DNA of 64,000 bases from Methylococcales bacterium (lineage in GTDB: Bacteria > Pseudomonadota > Gammaproteobacteria > Methylococcales > Methylomonadaceae): positions 1 to 64,000 of the forward strand of contig JAPLRR010000077.1 in the NCBI GenBank assembly GCA_026399075.1, in the 5' to 3' direction. A program made the translations under genes and the position numbers. Below are positions 35,184 through 44,625 of this stretch, one piece after another. The first letter of the stretch is position 1, and each line of letters opens with the position of its first letter. Below the pieces are notes generated by a model. It saw only the letters and a program-made list of their open reading frames with translations. It was not told the origin of the DNA and did no database searches.

Positions 35184-36854
35184 CTAGCTCGAAGAGGGAT
35201 TGCCATCAACGATCACCTTAAGCTTTTGGCCTGGGCGTAAGCCTTTAACCAGGGTTGCGGCATTCGTTTTGCGTAACTCATCCACTGAGACATTAAATTT
35301 TCTGGAAATTTGGGTCAAGGAATCACCCGCGCCAACGGTGTAGCTGATCAGGCGAGTGGAAGACGAGGCGCTGGCAAGTTGCGGGTTGACGCTCTTGATG
35401 GTTAGCTTGCGGCCCGGAATTAATGCCGTTTTTAAGGTGATGTTGTTCCAGCTGGCTATGTCTTTCGGAGTTACAGAAAAACGTTGGGAGATATTGAAAA
35501 AAGTGTCGCCTTTTTTAACGGCATAAACTTGGGCATTGGCTGGTTTAGCCTTGGCAAGCAACGGTAAATGGCCAGCTTTTGCTGGGGCAGACGTAGGGAA
35601 ATGCGTGGCAGTGTGGGTCGTCATGCTGGCCAAGTGTATCGGTTTGGTGGGTGCAGTATGTTTGCTGGCAAGTATGACGGGTTCTTTTTCAAGTTTGGCT
35701 TTATAAGGCTCGACATGCGGTTTGCTTATAGCTTGGCTAAATTGCGCCACTTTTTCTTCATGCCTTTCAGGTGCGCGAACTCTAGTTACCACGGGTGCTG
35801 CATACTCGTCACTGTCAAACCGATTGCTGGCAACCCGTTCCGAATAAGGCAGCATAGCCAAATTGCGTTTGAAGGCTTGGACTTTGTCAACAGGCACTAA
35901 CAGGCGGTGCGGGCCGTGGGGGGCTGTGCTGGAGCGGTTAAAGCCAGGGTTTAATTTTAAAAAGGAGTGCAATGGTGTGTTGGCCAATTGTGCTGCTTTG
36001 TGTAAATCCAAGGGCGATTTGATGTCTACGACTTCAAAGTAAGGCCGGTTGGGGATGTGTTGTAAATGGATATTGTATTCATCGGCATTGGCGAACAGTT
36101 TGGCTATGGCCAATAACCGGGGGACGTAATCTTCGGTTTCTTCAGGAAGGTCCAAAGACCAATAATCCGTTGGTAGGTTGCGGTACTCATTTCTGGCGAT
36201 GGATTTTTTTACCCGGCCTTTGCCGCAATTATAAGAGGCTAGGGCAAGCAGCCAGTCACCGTCAAATGAATCGCTCAGTTCTTTAAGGTAAGTGGTGGCG
36301 GCTTGGGTTGAAGCATAAATGTCCCTGCGGCCATCATACCAGTCATTTTGTTGCAGGCCATATTCCCTGCCAGTGGACGGTACAAATTGCCAAAGCCCGG
36401 AAGCATCGGCCTTAGAATAGGCATCAGGCACAAAGGCGCTTTCCACGACAGGCAATAAGGCCAGTTCGCCGGGCATGTTTTTGGCTTCGATTTCGTCTAG
36501 GATATGGCTAAGGTAAGGTTCGGCACGTTGTTGGAGAATGGCCAGTGATGCAGGGTGCTCCAAGTACCAATATAACTCACGGTCGATACGCGCGTTGTTT
36601 ACGTCGGGCAATGAATATAAAGACAAGAGGCGTTCCCAAACCGTGTTTTTGTGGGTTGAGGCGGTCTTATTGAATTTATATTTGCGTAGCGGGCGGTAAG
36701 GATGGTAAACATAGCTGTCACTGGGTGCTGTTGTAACAGGTGCTTGCTCAGTAAGGCCCAAGGATTCTTTGGGTGCGTCAGAACAGCCGGTAACAATTAA
36801 AGATACTGAAATTAATAAAAAATTAACCGACCTGTTAAAATTATTACGGATCAT
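35184..36854 (-). CDS. mltD: Membrane-bound lytic transglycosylase D
   Basis: 556 residues. A lipobox (LIVTGC) marks it as an outer-membrane lipoprotein. The transglycosylase domain (about 100-260) has the catalytic Glu in LLPVVESAF, followed by ASGLWQFVPSTGREYGL. Two LysM peptidoglycan-binding domains lie at the C-terminus (AVKKGDTFFNISQRF and TVGAGDSLTQISRKF). It cleaves murein glycan chains to anhydro-muropeptides. The mltD, methyltransferase and rnhA neighbourhood resembles that of Escherichia coli, without gloB and dnaQ. Confidence 0.94.
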   Translation of the reverse strand: MIRNNFNRSVNFLLISVSLIVTGCSDAPKESLGLTEQAPVTTAPSDSYVYHPYRPLRKYKFNKTASTHKNTVWERLLSLYSLPDVNNARIDRELYWYLEHPASLAILQQRAEPYLSHILDEIEAKNMPGELALLPVVESAFVPDAYSKADASGLWQFVPSTGREYGLQQNDWYDGRRDIYASTQAATTYLKELSDSFDGDWLLALASYNCGKGRVKKSIARNEYRNLPTDYWSLDLPEETEDYVPRLLAIAKLFANADEYNIHLQHIPNRPYFEVVDIKSPLDLHKAAQLANTPLHSFLKLNPGFNRSSTAPHGPHRLLVPVDKVQAFKRNLAMLPYSERVASNRFDSDEYAAPVVTRVRAPERHEEKVAQFSQAISKPHVEPYKAKLEKEPVILASKHTAPTKPIHLASMTTHTATHFPTSAPAKAGHLPLLAKAKPANAQVYAVKKGDTFFNISQRFSVTPKDIASWNNITLKTALIPGRKLTIKSVNPQLASASSSTRLISYTVGAGDSLTQISRKFNVSVDELRKTNAATLVKGLRPGQKLKVIVDGNPSSS

Positions 36855-36947
36855 CTTTAAACCTTAAAGTGTATAGTCAATATTAGGTTTGATTATACCT
36901 TTTTTTTTAATGTAAATCATTAACGTGATGTTGTGTGAGTGTGATTG

Positions 36948-37667
36948 ATGAAACGTAATTTTTTGTTTGCCTGGTACCAGACACCCCGTGGCAAATTGCT
37001 CAAGGAACTGGAGGCGGGTTATTTGGCGCGTTCCATTACCGTCAGTTGCCAGCAAGTTATCTTGCAGATTGGTGGTTTGGGCTGGGAAGATGAGTTTATT
37101 GATTGCACTTTATATAAAAATTATACGGTGCTGGATGCCAAAGGTTTGGGTTGTGCAGGGGCCAGGAAAATTCAGGCAAAAGCGTATTCGTTGCCCTTGC
37201 AAAGCGAAAGTGTCGATATGATTATACTGCCACACCTATTGGAGTTTGATACCCATCGGTTCCAGACCATGCGCGAAGTGGAGCGGGTGTTAAAGCCAGA
37301 AGGGGTGTTTTTGGTGTTAAATTTTAATCCTTGGAGCTTGTGGGTGAGGTATCAATTTTTGTGGGATAAAAAAATGGCGGATTCTTGGGGGGGGCACTTT
37401 ATTTCCCGGTCAAGGATTTTGGATTGGTTAAAGTTGCTGAATTTTGAGGTGACCGTGTCATCGGTGTTTAATTTGGATACCATTGATTCAAAGCAGGGGA
37501 AACCTATCGTCCATGGCCATTCTTTTTTTTCTACGGCTTATGCCATTAAAGCCATAAAACGCCGATACAATATTATTCCGCTTACCCCGGTAAAAAACGA
37601 GGCCCCCCGGTTAGTGCTGGTAAACACCATGAACACCTCAGTGGGGGTAAAAAAACATGATGAATAG
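36948..37667 (+). CDS. Class I SAM-dependent methyltransferase
   Basis: 239 residues from the ATG at 36948. The Rossmann core is seen as TVLDAKGLG (weak motif I) and, further on, [11 protein letters not shown] and [19 protein letters not shown], as in Methyltransf_11 proteins. It is comparable to YafS, the methyltransferase next to rnhA in E. coli. The glycine-rich motif I is degenerate and the substrate is unknown. It overlaps rnhA by 11 bases (or 8 if rnhA starts at its second ATG). Confidence 0.8.
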   Translation: MKRNFLFAWYQTPRGKLLKELEAGYLARSITVSCQQVILQIGGLGWEDEFIDCTLYKNYTVLDAKGLGCAGARKIQAKAYSLPLQSESVDMIILPHLLEFDTHRFQTMREVERVLKPEGVFLVLNFNPWSLWVRYQFLWDKKMADSWGGHFISRSRILDWLKLLNFEVTVSSVFNLDTIDSKQGKPIVHGHSFFSTAYAIKAIKRRYNIIPLTPVKNEAPRLVLVNTMNTSVGVKKHDE

Positions 37668-38094
37668 GGTGGTGATTTATACCGACGGCGCTTGCCGTGG
37701 CAATCCGGGGCCTGGTGGTTGGGGTGTTACTTTTAGCTATAAAGGCCATGAAAAAACGTTATATGGTGGTGATAAACAGACCACCAATAACCGTATGGAA
37801 TTGATGGCGGCCATCGTTGCCCTCGAATCCTTGACCAGTCCCTGTGCCGTGCAGCTTAATAGCGATTCTAGCTATGTGCTAAAAGGCATTACCGATTGGC
37901 TGCCTAATTGGAAAAAAAGGGGCTGGAAAACAGCGGCCAAAACCCCCGTTAAAAACGAGGATTTGTGGCGGCGTTTAGATGCTGCGATTGCTAGGCACAC
38001 CATAGAATGGCAGTGGGTAAAAGGTCATTCTGGCAACCAAGGCAACGACCAGGCCGATGCCTTGGCAAATTTAGGGATAGATTCTCTGCGCTAA
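37657..38094 (+). CDS. rnhA: Ribonuclease HI
   Basis: 145 residues. The catalytic acids are visible: Asp in [15 protein letters not shown], Glu in NNRMELMA, Asp in LNSDSSYV, and the final Asp in GNDQADALA. The enzyme removes RNA from RNA-DNA hybrids. Two tandem ATG codons at 37657 and 37660 are both possible. It converges on the HNH gene with a gap of 26 bases. Confidence 0.97.
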   Translation: MMNRVVIYTDGACRGNPGPGGWGVTFSYKGHEKTLYGGDKQTTNNRMELMAAIVALESLTSPCAVQLNSDSSYVLKGITDWLPNWKKRGWKTAAKTPVKNEDLWRRLDAAIARHTIEWQWVKGHSGNQGNDQADALANLGIDSLR

Positions 38095-38120
38095 TTTACC
38101 CTTGCTGTTTCCTTGGGGTG

Positions 38121-38501
38121 TTATTTTTTTGATCCCAGCAGGTTTTTTAGGTCGGCAAACGGGTTGTGGGTGGCTGTGGATGCGCTGGCCTTGCTGGTTT
38201 GCGAACTGCCAAAACGCGTCTCCTCATAGCGGGAATGTTCGTTATCATGGCAGTAAAGGCATAATAATTCCCAATTGCTGCCATCGCTAGGGTTATCGTC
38301 GTGGTTGTGGTTTTTGTGATGGACGGTCAGTTCAGTTAAGTTGGTGTGGGTAAACTCACGCGCACAACGGCCGCATATCCATGGATAAAGCTTTAACGCT
38401 TGCCCCCGGTACGATTGCTCCCGAAGTTCTTGGTTACGTCTGGCTTCAGTGACGATTTGGTTCAGTTTATCTTTGTTGATGGGTGTTTTTTTTAGCGACA
38501 T
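38121..38501 (-). CDS. HNH nuclease family protein, YajD type
   Basis: 126 residues. The zinc and active-site pattern is complete: CGRC near residue 42, then LTVHHKNHNHDDNPSDGSNW and LLCLYCHDNEH. It resembles the small HNH protein YajD of enterobacteria. Nuclease activity is likely from the motif, but its biological role is unknown. A Lys-rich start (SLKKTPINKDKLN) and a low-complexity tail are typical. No toxin-antitoxin or phage context is seen. Confidence 0.85.
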   Translation of the reverse strand: MSLKKTPINKDKLNQIVTEARRNQELREQSYRGQALKLYPWICGRCAREFTHTNLTELTVHHKNHNHDDNPSDGSNWELLCLYCHDNEHSRYEETRFGSSQTSKASASTATHNPFADLKNLLGSKK

Positions 38502-38570
38502 GTATCTGCCTGGATAAGGTAGGTTGGGAAGTGGGTTGCTTGGTTTTTTTCAGAAGCCTCCAGTACCCCC

Positions 38571-38954
38571 TTATTCCATGATTTTTATTAACCACCCCGC
38601 ACTGCCCTTACATTGGTTGGGGCCGTTTGCAGTGATGTTGATTCTTGCAAAATCTTTGGTCAAGGTTTCCGGTAAAGCGCCAGTCACCAGAAAACTCTGG
38701 TTTTTTGGGGTAATAGTCACTGGGACAATTTGGTCTTTGACGCTCACTTCAATGCTTTCGGGATGCGTATTGCCAGATGCCACAAAAGAAAACGCCGATT
38801 TTGCCCTAACCAAGGCATTATTGATAGGGCTAAATTCACTAAATTTGGGTTTGTCACAGGCTTTTTTGCTGCTGCTACTGCTGCCATAAGCCCAGGCATG
38901 GGTAGTGGTCGCCATCATTAAAAGTAAAATCCATAAGGGGCGGTTTGATTTCAT
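38571..38954 (-). CDS. Small exported protein of unknown function
   Basis: 127 residues from the ATG at 38954, which has a GAAGG ribosome-binding site; the longer frame to 39005 adds residues before the signal peptide. The signal peptide runs MKSNRPLWILLLMMATTTHAWA. The mature part begins YGSSSSSKKACDKPKFSEFSP and has strand-rich sequence and two cysteines. It looks like a small periplasmic beta-sandwich domain. Not recognised further. Confidence 0.7.
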   Translation of the reverse strand: MKSNRPLWILLLMMATTTHAWAYGSSSSSKKACDKPKFSEFSPINNALVRAKSAFSFVASGNTHPESIEVSVKDQIVPVTITPKNQSFLVTGALPETLTKDFARINITANGPNQCKGSAGWLIKIME

Positions 38955-39031
38955 GGGTAAGCCTTCGGGGTTAGGGGTAGATAAAATCGTTTTTGGTAGT
39001 ATCACTGTAAAGACATTTACACGGCAAGCAC

Positions 39032-40174
39032 TCAGCTTGTCCTAAGCAGATTATCATAAACCTGCACATAATCACTGACCATCCTATCGAGGCTAAATGT
39101 AGTTTCACATCGGCTCCTGCCAGCATTGCCATGCAAGGCCAATAATTCGGGCTGGTCCAAATAGCGCTTGAAGGCCGCCGCCATGGCAACCGGGTCTTGT
39201 TTAGGCACCAAAAAGCCAGTTTGTTCGGCTTGCACCAGCTCAGGGTTGCCGCCTACCCCAGTGGCAATAACCGGTAAAGCCGTCGCCATCGCTTCAAGGA
39301 TGGTGTTTGAAATGCCTTCGTTAATGGACGGCAACACAAATACCGTCAGCGTTTGCATTAACTCAGCCACATCAGACCGTTCCCCCGCGAACCAAACCAG
39401 CTCATCAGTGCCAGCAGCTTGGCTTAAGGCTTGCAATTGCGGCAATAAAATCCCGGCACCGACCACAATTAGCCGGACTTTGTTGCGTATTTCAGGATGG
39501 TTTTGGACTAAATGGATAAACGCCTGCACCAAGGTAATTTGGTCTTTAACCGTATCCAAACGGCCGACTGTGCCAAAAATGACCAGTTCCGGGTCACGAA
39601 AATTTGCGGGTAACAAGTCCAGCGGTTTTTGCCGGTTGAGTTTAAAGCGGTTTAAATTGACACCATTATAAATCTGGGTGATTTTATTGGTCGGTACGCC
39701 TATTTGCTTAATGAGCCAAGACTCCAAGTCTTGGGACATAGGGATATAGCGTTGCACCAATGGCCTAAACAGCCGCCGTAAAAACACATAGCGGGGATTA
39801 GTGCCATCAACATCGTCTATATCCCGCCCATGCTCGCCATGGACACGATGGCTGACACCCGCCAGCCAGCCAGAAAACTGCGCCTCCAACGCTGACAAGT
39901 TGCGGGTGTGCAGTATGGACGGTTTAAGTGTACGCAGCAATTTCCATAAGCGCCAATAAACGGCATAGTCTTGGCCGGGTTTTTTATTGAGGCAATAAAC
40001 AGCAACATCCGCCTTTTTAAGCCGATCCCGAAAATCAGTATGGTCGGTCATACAAATGACCACATGCCGGTATTTATCCTCAGGCATATTATTGATTAAA
40101 TTGACGACACCGTTTTCTAGACCACCGGTTCCCAAGCGGAACAGGACATGCGCAATAAGAGGTTGTTTATTCAT
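39032..40174 (-). CDS. GT4 glycosyltransferase, PEP-CTERM/exopolysaccharide-associated type
   Basis: 380 residues from the ATG at 40174; the frame continues to 40243 without family sequence. Two Rossmann domains: an N-terminal part with HVLFRLGTGGLENG and a C-terminal part with VIFGTVGRLDTVKDQ and PSINEGISNTILEAMATALPVIAT, the GT4 nucleotide-sugar site with its E-x7-E pattern. The GGLENGVV start is typical of the glycosyltransferases that accompany PEP-CTERM/exosortase polysaccharide loci. No other polysaccharide gene is next to it here. Confidence 0.88.
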   Translation of the reverse strand: MNKQPLIAHVLFRLGTGGLENGVVNLINNMPEDKYRHVVICMTDHTDFRDRLKKADVAVYCLNKKPGQDYAVYWRLWKLLRTLKPSILHTRNLSALEAQFSGWLAGVSHRVHGEHGRDIDDVDGTNPRYVFLRRLFRPLVQRYIPMSQDLESWLIKQIGVPTNKITQIYNGVNLNRFKLNRQKPLDLLPANFRDPELVIFGTVGRLDTVKDQITLVQAFIHLVQNHPEIRNKVRLIVVGAGILLPQLQALSQAAGTDELVWFAGERSDVAELMQTLTVFVLPSINEGISNTILEAMATALPVIATGVGGNPELVQAEQTGFLVPKQDPVAMAAAFKRYLDQPELLALHGNAGRSRCETTFSLDRMVSDYVQVYDNLLRTS

Positions 40175-40523
40175 GGGAAGCCGAGAGTGGTTGTGGGTGA
40201 TAGTGCAGGGCATACGCCCTATTTTAACCTGAGTGCTTGCCAAGAATCACCAAGATTAACAAATAGCGCTTATTCGATCTATAGTTTGGGGTGTTCATCC
40301 TTGTTGGGATGCTATGCAGTTGGATTTGCCTAATAGAATCTCCCCCAACGCATCTTTTCCAACGTGGGGGACTGTTGATTTAACAAACATTCCATCTTGG
40401 TGCTTTACAATGGCGTAGTTTTGGAATAGCAACGTTGTAAATGTATTATAATTAACTGATGCTTGAAATTAAGCAACAGTGTCCTGTTAAGGTTACTTAC
40501 CAGCCGAATAAATGTCAGTTTAC
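40175..40523. other. Intergenic region between divergent genes
   Basis: About 350 bases between the glycosyltransferase and HD-GYP regulator genes. An in-frame ATG at 40459 would extend the regulator by 33 residues, but it has no ribosome-binding site. No promoter is obvious. Confidence 0.4.
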
Positions 40524-40553
40524 ACTTCCAGCAATCTGGAAGTATGGTGGAGG
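40524..40553 (+). promoter_or_regulatory. Palindrome directly before the regulator's ribosome-binding site
   Basis: ACTTCCAG (40524-40531) and CTGGAAGT (40536-40543) are a perfect 8-bp inverted repeat around CAAT. GGAGG follows at 40549-40553 and the TTG start at 40558. As RNA it could hide or expose the ribosome-binding site; as DNA it could be an operator. Confidence 0.6.
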
Positions 40554-40557
40554 ACAC

Positions 40558-41643
40558 TTGCAAACCCTATTAATTGTCGATGATTTACCAGAGAACCTGA
40601 TTGTCCTTAGCGAAATGCTACAGCCCTTTTACCGGGTGCGTGTCGCCAACTCAGGCCCCAAAGCCTTACGTGTCGCTATTACAGCGCCTTGCCCCGACCT
40701 GATATTGCTGGATGTCATGATGCCAGGCATGGATGGTTACCAAGTTTTTGAACAACTGCGGGCGAACCCTGCAACCTGTGACATCCCCGTTATATTTGTC
40801 ACGGCGATAGACTCACCTGATGCCGAACTGCGTGGACTGGAAGCAGGGGCGGTGGATTACATCACCAAACCCATTGTGCCGCCGATCGTTTTGGCCCGTG
40901 TCCGTACCCAACTGGAATTGAAGCAGGCGCATGATTGGCTGCGTAACGAGAACAGTTATTTGGAGGCCGAAGTGGCCAAACGCATGGCTGAAAATGAACT
41001 GATCCAAGAAGTCAGCATTCGGGCTTTGGCCCATTTGGCGGAAATCCGCGACCCTGAAACGGGGTTCCATATCCTGCGCACCCAAGGCTATGTGCATTTG
41101 CTTGCTAGCCTGATTAAAGACCATCCGCGCTTTCAGGCCACTATCAACGATCTTTATATTAAAGTGCTTACCCGTTCGGCCCCTTTGCACGACATTGGCA
41201 AGGTGGGAATACCCGATGCCATTTTGCGTAAACCCAGCAAGCTGTCAGCAGACGAATGGACGATTATGAAGACCCACGCCAAAATGGGCAGTGATGCCAT
41301 AGCGATGGCGGAATGTGATATAACCGATCCGCTGGACTTTCTTAAGGTGTCTAAGGAAATTGCCCATTGGCATCATGAAAGATGGGACGGGTCAGGCTAT
41401 CCCGATGGCTTGGTGGGTGATGCCATCCCAATTTCCGCCCGCATCATGGCGCTGGCTGATGTATTTGATGCCTTGGTGTCTAAGCGTGTTTACAAAGAAC
41501 GGATGACGTTTGATGAAGTGCGGGTTATTGTGGCAGATGGGCGTGGGCAGCATTTTGACCCCGATATGGTTGACGCTTTTTTTGCCAATTTCGATGATTT
41601 TTGCGCTATTGCCAATCAGTATCGCGAACCTGATTCCATTTAA
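40558..41643 (+). CDS. Response regulator with HD-GYP output
   Basis: 361 residues from a TTG at 40558 with GGAGG 4 bases upstream. The upstream ATG at 40459 has no such site. The receiver domain begins TLLIVDDLPEN, with Asp in LILLDVMMPGMDG and Lys in YITKPI. A linker helix leads to the HD-GYP domain: HD pair in APLHDIGKVGIP, then HHERWDGSGYPDGL. Phosphorylation probably controls c-di-GMP hydrolysis. First gene of the signalling cluster, 5 bases before the PAS protein gene. Confidence 0.9.
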   Translation: MQTLLIVDDLPENLIVLSEMLQPFYRVRVANSGPKALRVAITAPCPDLILLDVMMPGMDGYQVFEQLRANPATCDIPVIFVTAIDSPDAELRGLEAGAVDYITKPIVPPIVLARVRTQLELKQAHDWLRNENSYLEAEVAKRMAENELIQEVSIRALAHLAEIRDPETGFHILRTQGYVHLLASLIKDHPRFQATINDLYIKVLTRSAPLHDIGKVGIPDAILRKPSKLSADEWTIMKTHAKMGSDAIAMAECDITDPLDFLKVSKEIAHWHHERWDGSGYPDGLVGDAIPISARIMALADVFDALVSKRVYKERMTFDEVRVIVADGRGQHFDPDMVDAFFANFDDFCAIANQYREPDSI

Positions 41644-41648
41644 GCACT

Positions 41649-44624
41649 ATGTCCCCAAAAACAGCATCCCGCAGCAATTTCGCCAACCGTAATGGGGCTA
41701 TTGCCGTTGTCCTGACCTATGCCTTGTTTGCCGCCTTTTGGATTTTGCTGTCCGACAAATTGGTGCAAATACTTTTTAGCGACCCTAACCAGATTATCTT
41801 GATCAGCATGCTCAAGGGTTGGTTTTTTGTGGTCATAACCTCATTACTACTTTATGGGCTAATGCGGCGCTGGATAGGCGGCGGAAAAACGCCCCTAGCC
41901 CTTCCGGGTGATGGCTTGCGTTTAGGCTGGCCGTTTTTTTTGGCATTGCTGATTATAACCGCACTTTGTAGTGCGGTTATTACCAAGCATCTCGCCGAAC
42001 ATAAGCAAACTGAGTTTGCTAAGTTGCAGGCCATTGCTGATTTAAAATCCCGGCAAATCAGTGGGTGGCTAAAAGGGCGCTTAGATGACGCGGATTTTGT
42101 TACCAGCAGCCCCCTGGTTACTGGGCTGTATCACCTTAAGCAAATATCGGGTGAAATGCCGGGTGGTACCCAATTATCAATGCAATTGGAGCAATTGCTT
42201 AAATCCCAAGGGTTCACGGCCATCACTTTACTCAGCCCACAAGGCCAGCCGCTTTGGGGAAGCAGCCAAGCACCCCTTAAGTTGACCGCCAACGCCTTGT
42301 CAATAGCCCAGCTCGCCATGGCTAGCCATACAACCCGGCTCACAGACCCATACCTTAATGCAAGTGGCAAGATTAGCCTGGATTTGGCGGTGCCGATGGC
42401 GGCGGTCGGCCCAACTCCGGTGGTGATGCTGCAAGTTGAACTTTCCGATTGGATAACCCCGCTTCTGCAAAGCTCGCCAGAGCTTTTACAAAGCACCCAG
42501 GTGCAATTGTTCCGTCAGGCTGGCGGGCAGGTGTTATTCCTAAACGGGCCGCTGCATAAACAAGGGGCGGCAGCTTTGCTGGGTGTGCCATTGGCTACAA
42601 AGACATTATTGGCCGGACGGTTCCTACGGGGCGAAGTTCCTACAAATGACGTGGTAAAAGGCGATGATTACCTAGGTGTCCCTTCGATTGGCGTGATTCG
42701 GCCCATCGCTGGGACTGAATGGTATGTATTGGTTAAACTAGACCAAACGGAGCTATATACCGAATCTATGCAAGATGTCGCTTGGATCAGTTTAATCGGT
42801 TTGCTGGTGATGATTTCAGTTAGCACGGTATTTTACCTATTACGGCAAGCCCAACAATTGGCCTTGGTGGGTGCTTTGCAAAAATCCCAGGCAGAGCGTT
42901 TAAATACCTTAAATTTACTCCATTCCATTGCTGACAGTTCGGATGATGCCATTTTTGCCACGGATCTGGAAGGCCGCTATATCTTGTTCAACCGCGCTGC
43001 TTGCCGCTTAGTCGGTAAGCAAGCTGAGGAGGTATTGGGCCACGATGACCGGAGCATTTTTTCAGATGAACAGGCAGGGATACTGATAGCTTTAGGCCAA
43101 AAAATTATGGCCGAAAAAAAATCTTATGCCCAAGAGGAGGTATTGGAGTTTGCGGGAATAAAAAAGACCTTATTTACCACCAAAGGCCCGCTATACGATA
43201 GCCTGGGCAAGATCATCGGGGTCTTTGGCATTACCCGTGACATCAGTGACCGTAAGCAGGCCGAGCTGGATTTGCAAGCCAGTGAGATGAGTTACCGTTC
43301 ATTGTTTGACAATATGACGAATGCATACAGCTATTGCCGTATGCTTTATGAAAACGGCCAGCCCACTGATTTTGTCTACTTGAAAGTCAATGCGGCCTTT
43401 ACCGCGCTCACGGGCTTTAAATCACCCGAAAACCGTAAAGTTAGCGAACTGATGCCGGGTTTGCGCGAATCCAACCCAGAAATATTCCAAATTAAGGGCA
43501 GGATTGCCTTGGGTGCCTCGCCTGAGCGATTTGAAACCTATATTCAGGCTTTGGATAGTTGGTTTTCTGTGTCGGTGTACAGCCCCAAACAGGAACACTT
43601 TGTGGCGATTTTTGATGTCATCACTGAACGTAAACGGGCCGAAATAATTTTGCGCGAGAGTGAGCAATTCAAACATGCCGTATTGGACTCTTTGGATGCC
43701 CACATTGCGGTCGTTGACAATCAAGGTGTCATAACGGCCGTTAATCGGGCGTGGCAAGCGTTTGCCCAGAATAATGGCCCTTATCAAGATGGGAGCACAG
43801 GCATAGGGGCGAGCTATTTTGAGGTTTGTCGGAACAGTGTTGGCCCTTTTTCAGATGAAGCGCAGGCAGCTTTTGACGGTATAAACGATGTCTTGGAAAG
43901 TCGTACCCCTAGTTTTAGCTTGGAATATCCCTGCCATTCGCCCAGCGAACGCCGCTGGTTCATTATGACCGTACAGCCTATGGGCTATGGGCAGCAAGGT
44001 GCGGTTATCACCCATACCAACATCACCGCCCGCAAATTGGCTGAAGAATCATTGAATGCGTTGAACAACGATATGTCCGCCACCTTGCAAGCCATACCGG
44101 ATTTGCTTTTTGAAGTGGACGGGACGGGACGCTATATAAAAGTCAAAACCACCCAAGAAGCACTTTTGGCGATGCCGGCCCCACAGTTACTGGAGAGAAA
44201 AGTACAAGACGTCATGCCTCCCGAGGCGGCCCAAACCGTTATGGACGCCTTGGCATCAGCAACCCAATCGGGTTATGACTATGGCCGTACCATTAATTTG
44301 CCGACGATTATGGGGGATCGCCATTTTGAGTTGTCTGTGGCACGCAAGGCGGGTGGTGCAGAAATTATCCCCCATTTTATTCTTATTTCCCGTGACATAA
44401 CTGACCGTAAAGCCGCAGAAGAGTCGCTACGTCTTCAAGCCAAGGAACTTGCTGAACGTAACGATGAATTGGTGATATTTAACCGGGCAATGGTGGGGCG
44501 TGAACAAAAAATGATCGAACTGAAACAAGAAATTAATGCCTTGAGCGTACAGCTGGGCCAAAAGCCACCTTATCAACTTGCTTTCCTCGGTGAGGGGTCA
44601 CAGCAAGATCCAGATAAAAGCTAA
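41649..44624 (+). CDS. Membrane PAS sensor protein lacking an output domain
   Basis: 991 residues. Three membrane helices near the N-terminus (about 16-40, 52-72 and 95-115) are followed by a periplasmic sensor region of about 250 residues and a fourth helix near 375-398. Four PAS domains fill about 412-930. The C-terminus is a coiled coil (VGREQKMIELKQEINALSVQLGQ), and the protein ends soon after. No kinase, GGDEF, EAL or receiver domain is present. The stop is only 1 base before the start of the downstream kinase gene, so the two are probably made together and may act as one sensor in two chains. Confidence 0.85.
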   Translation: MSPKTASRSNFANRNGAIAVVLTYALFAAFWILLSDKLVQILFSDPNQIILISMLKGWFFVVITSLLLYGLMRRWIGGGKTPLALPGDGLRLGWPFFLALLIITALCSAVITKHLAEHKQTEFAKLQAIADLKSRQISGWLKGRLDDADFVTSSPLVTGLYHLKQISGEMPGGTQLSMQLEQLLKSQGFTAITLLSPQGQPLWGSSQAPLKLTANALSIAQLAMASHTTRLTDPYLNASGKISLDLAVPMAAVGPTPVVMLQVELSDWITPLLQSSPELLQSTQVQLFRQAGGQVLFLNGPLHKQGAAALLGVPLATKTLLAGRFLRGEVPTNDVVKGDDYLGVPSIGVIRPIAGTEWYVLVKLDQTELYTESMQDVAWISLIGLLVMISVSTVFYLLRQAQQLALVGALQKSQAERLNTLNLLHSIADSSDDAIFATDLEGRYILFNRAACRLVGKQAEEVLGHDDRSIFSDEQAGILIALGQKIMAEKKSYAQEEVLEFAGIKKTLFTTKGPLYDSLGKIIGVFGITRDISDRKQAELDLQASEMSYRSLFDNMTNAYSYCRMLYENGQPTDFVYLKVNAAFTALTGFKSPENRKVSELMPGLRESNPEIFQIKGRIALGASPERFETYIQALDSWFSVSVYSPKQEHFVAIFDVITERKRAEIILRESEQFKHAVLDSLDAHIAVVDNQGVITAVNRAWQAFAQNNGPYQDGSTGIGASYFEVCRNSVGPFSDEAQAAFDGINDVLESRTPSFSLEYPCHSPSERRWFIMTVQPMGYGQQGAVITHTNITARKLAEESLNALNNDMSATLQAIPDLLFEVDGTGRYIKVKTTQEALLAMPAPQLLERKVQDVMPPEAAQTVMDALASATQSGYDYGRTINLPTIMGDRHFELSVARKAGGAEIIPHFILISRDITDRKAAEESLRLQAKELAERNDELVIFNRAMVGREQKMIELKQEINALSVQLGQKPPYQLAFLGEGSQQDPDKS

Positions 44625-44625
44625 T

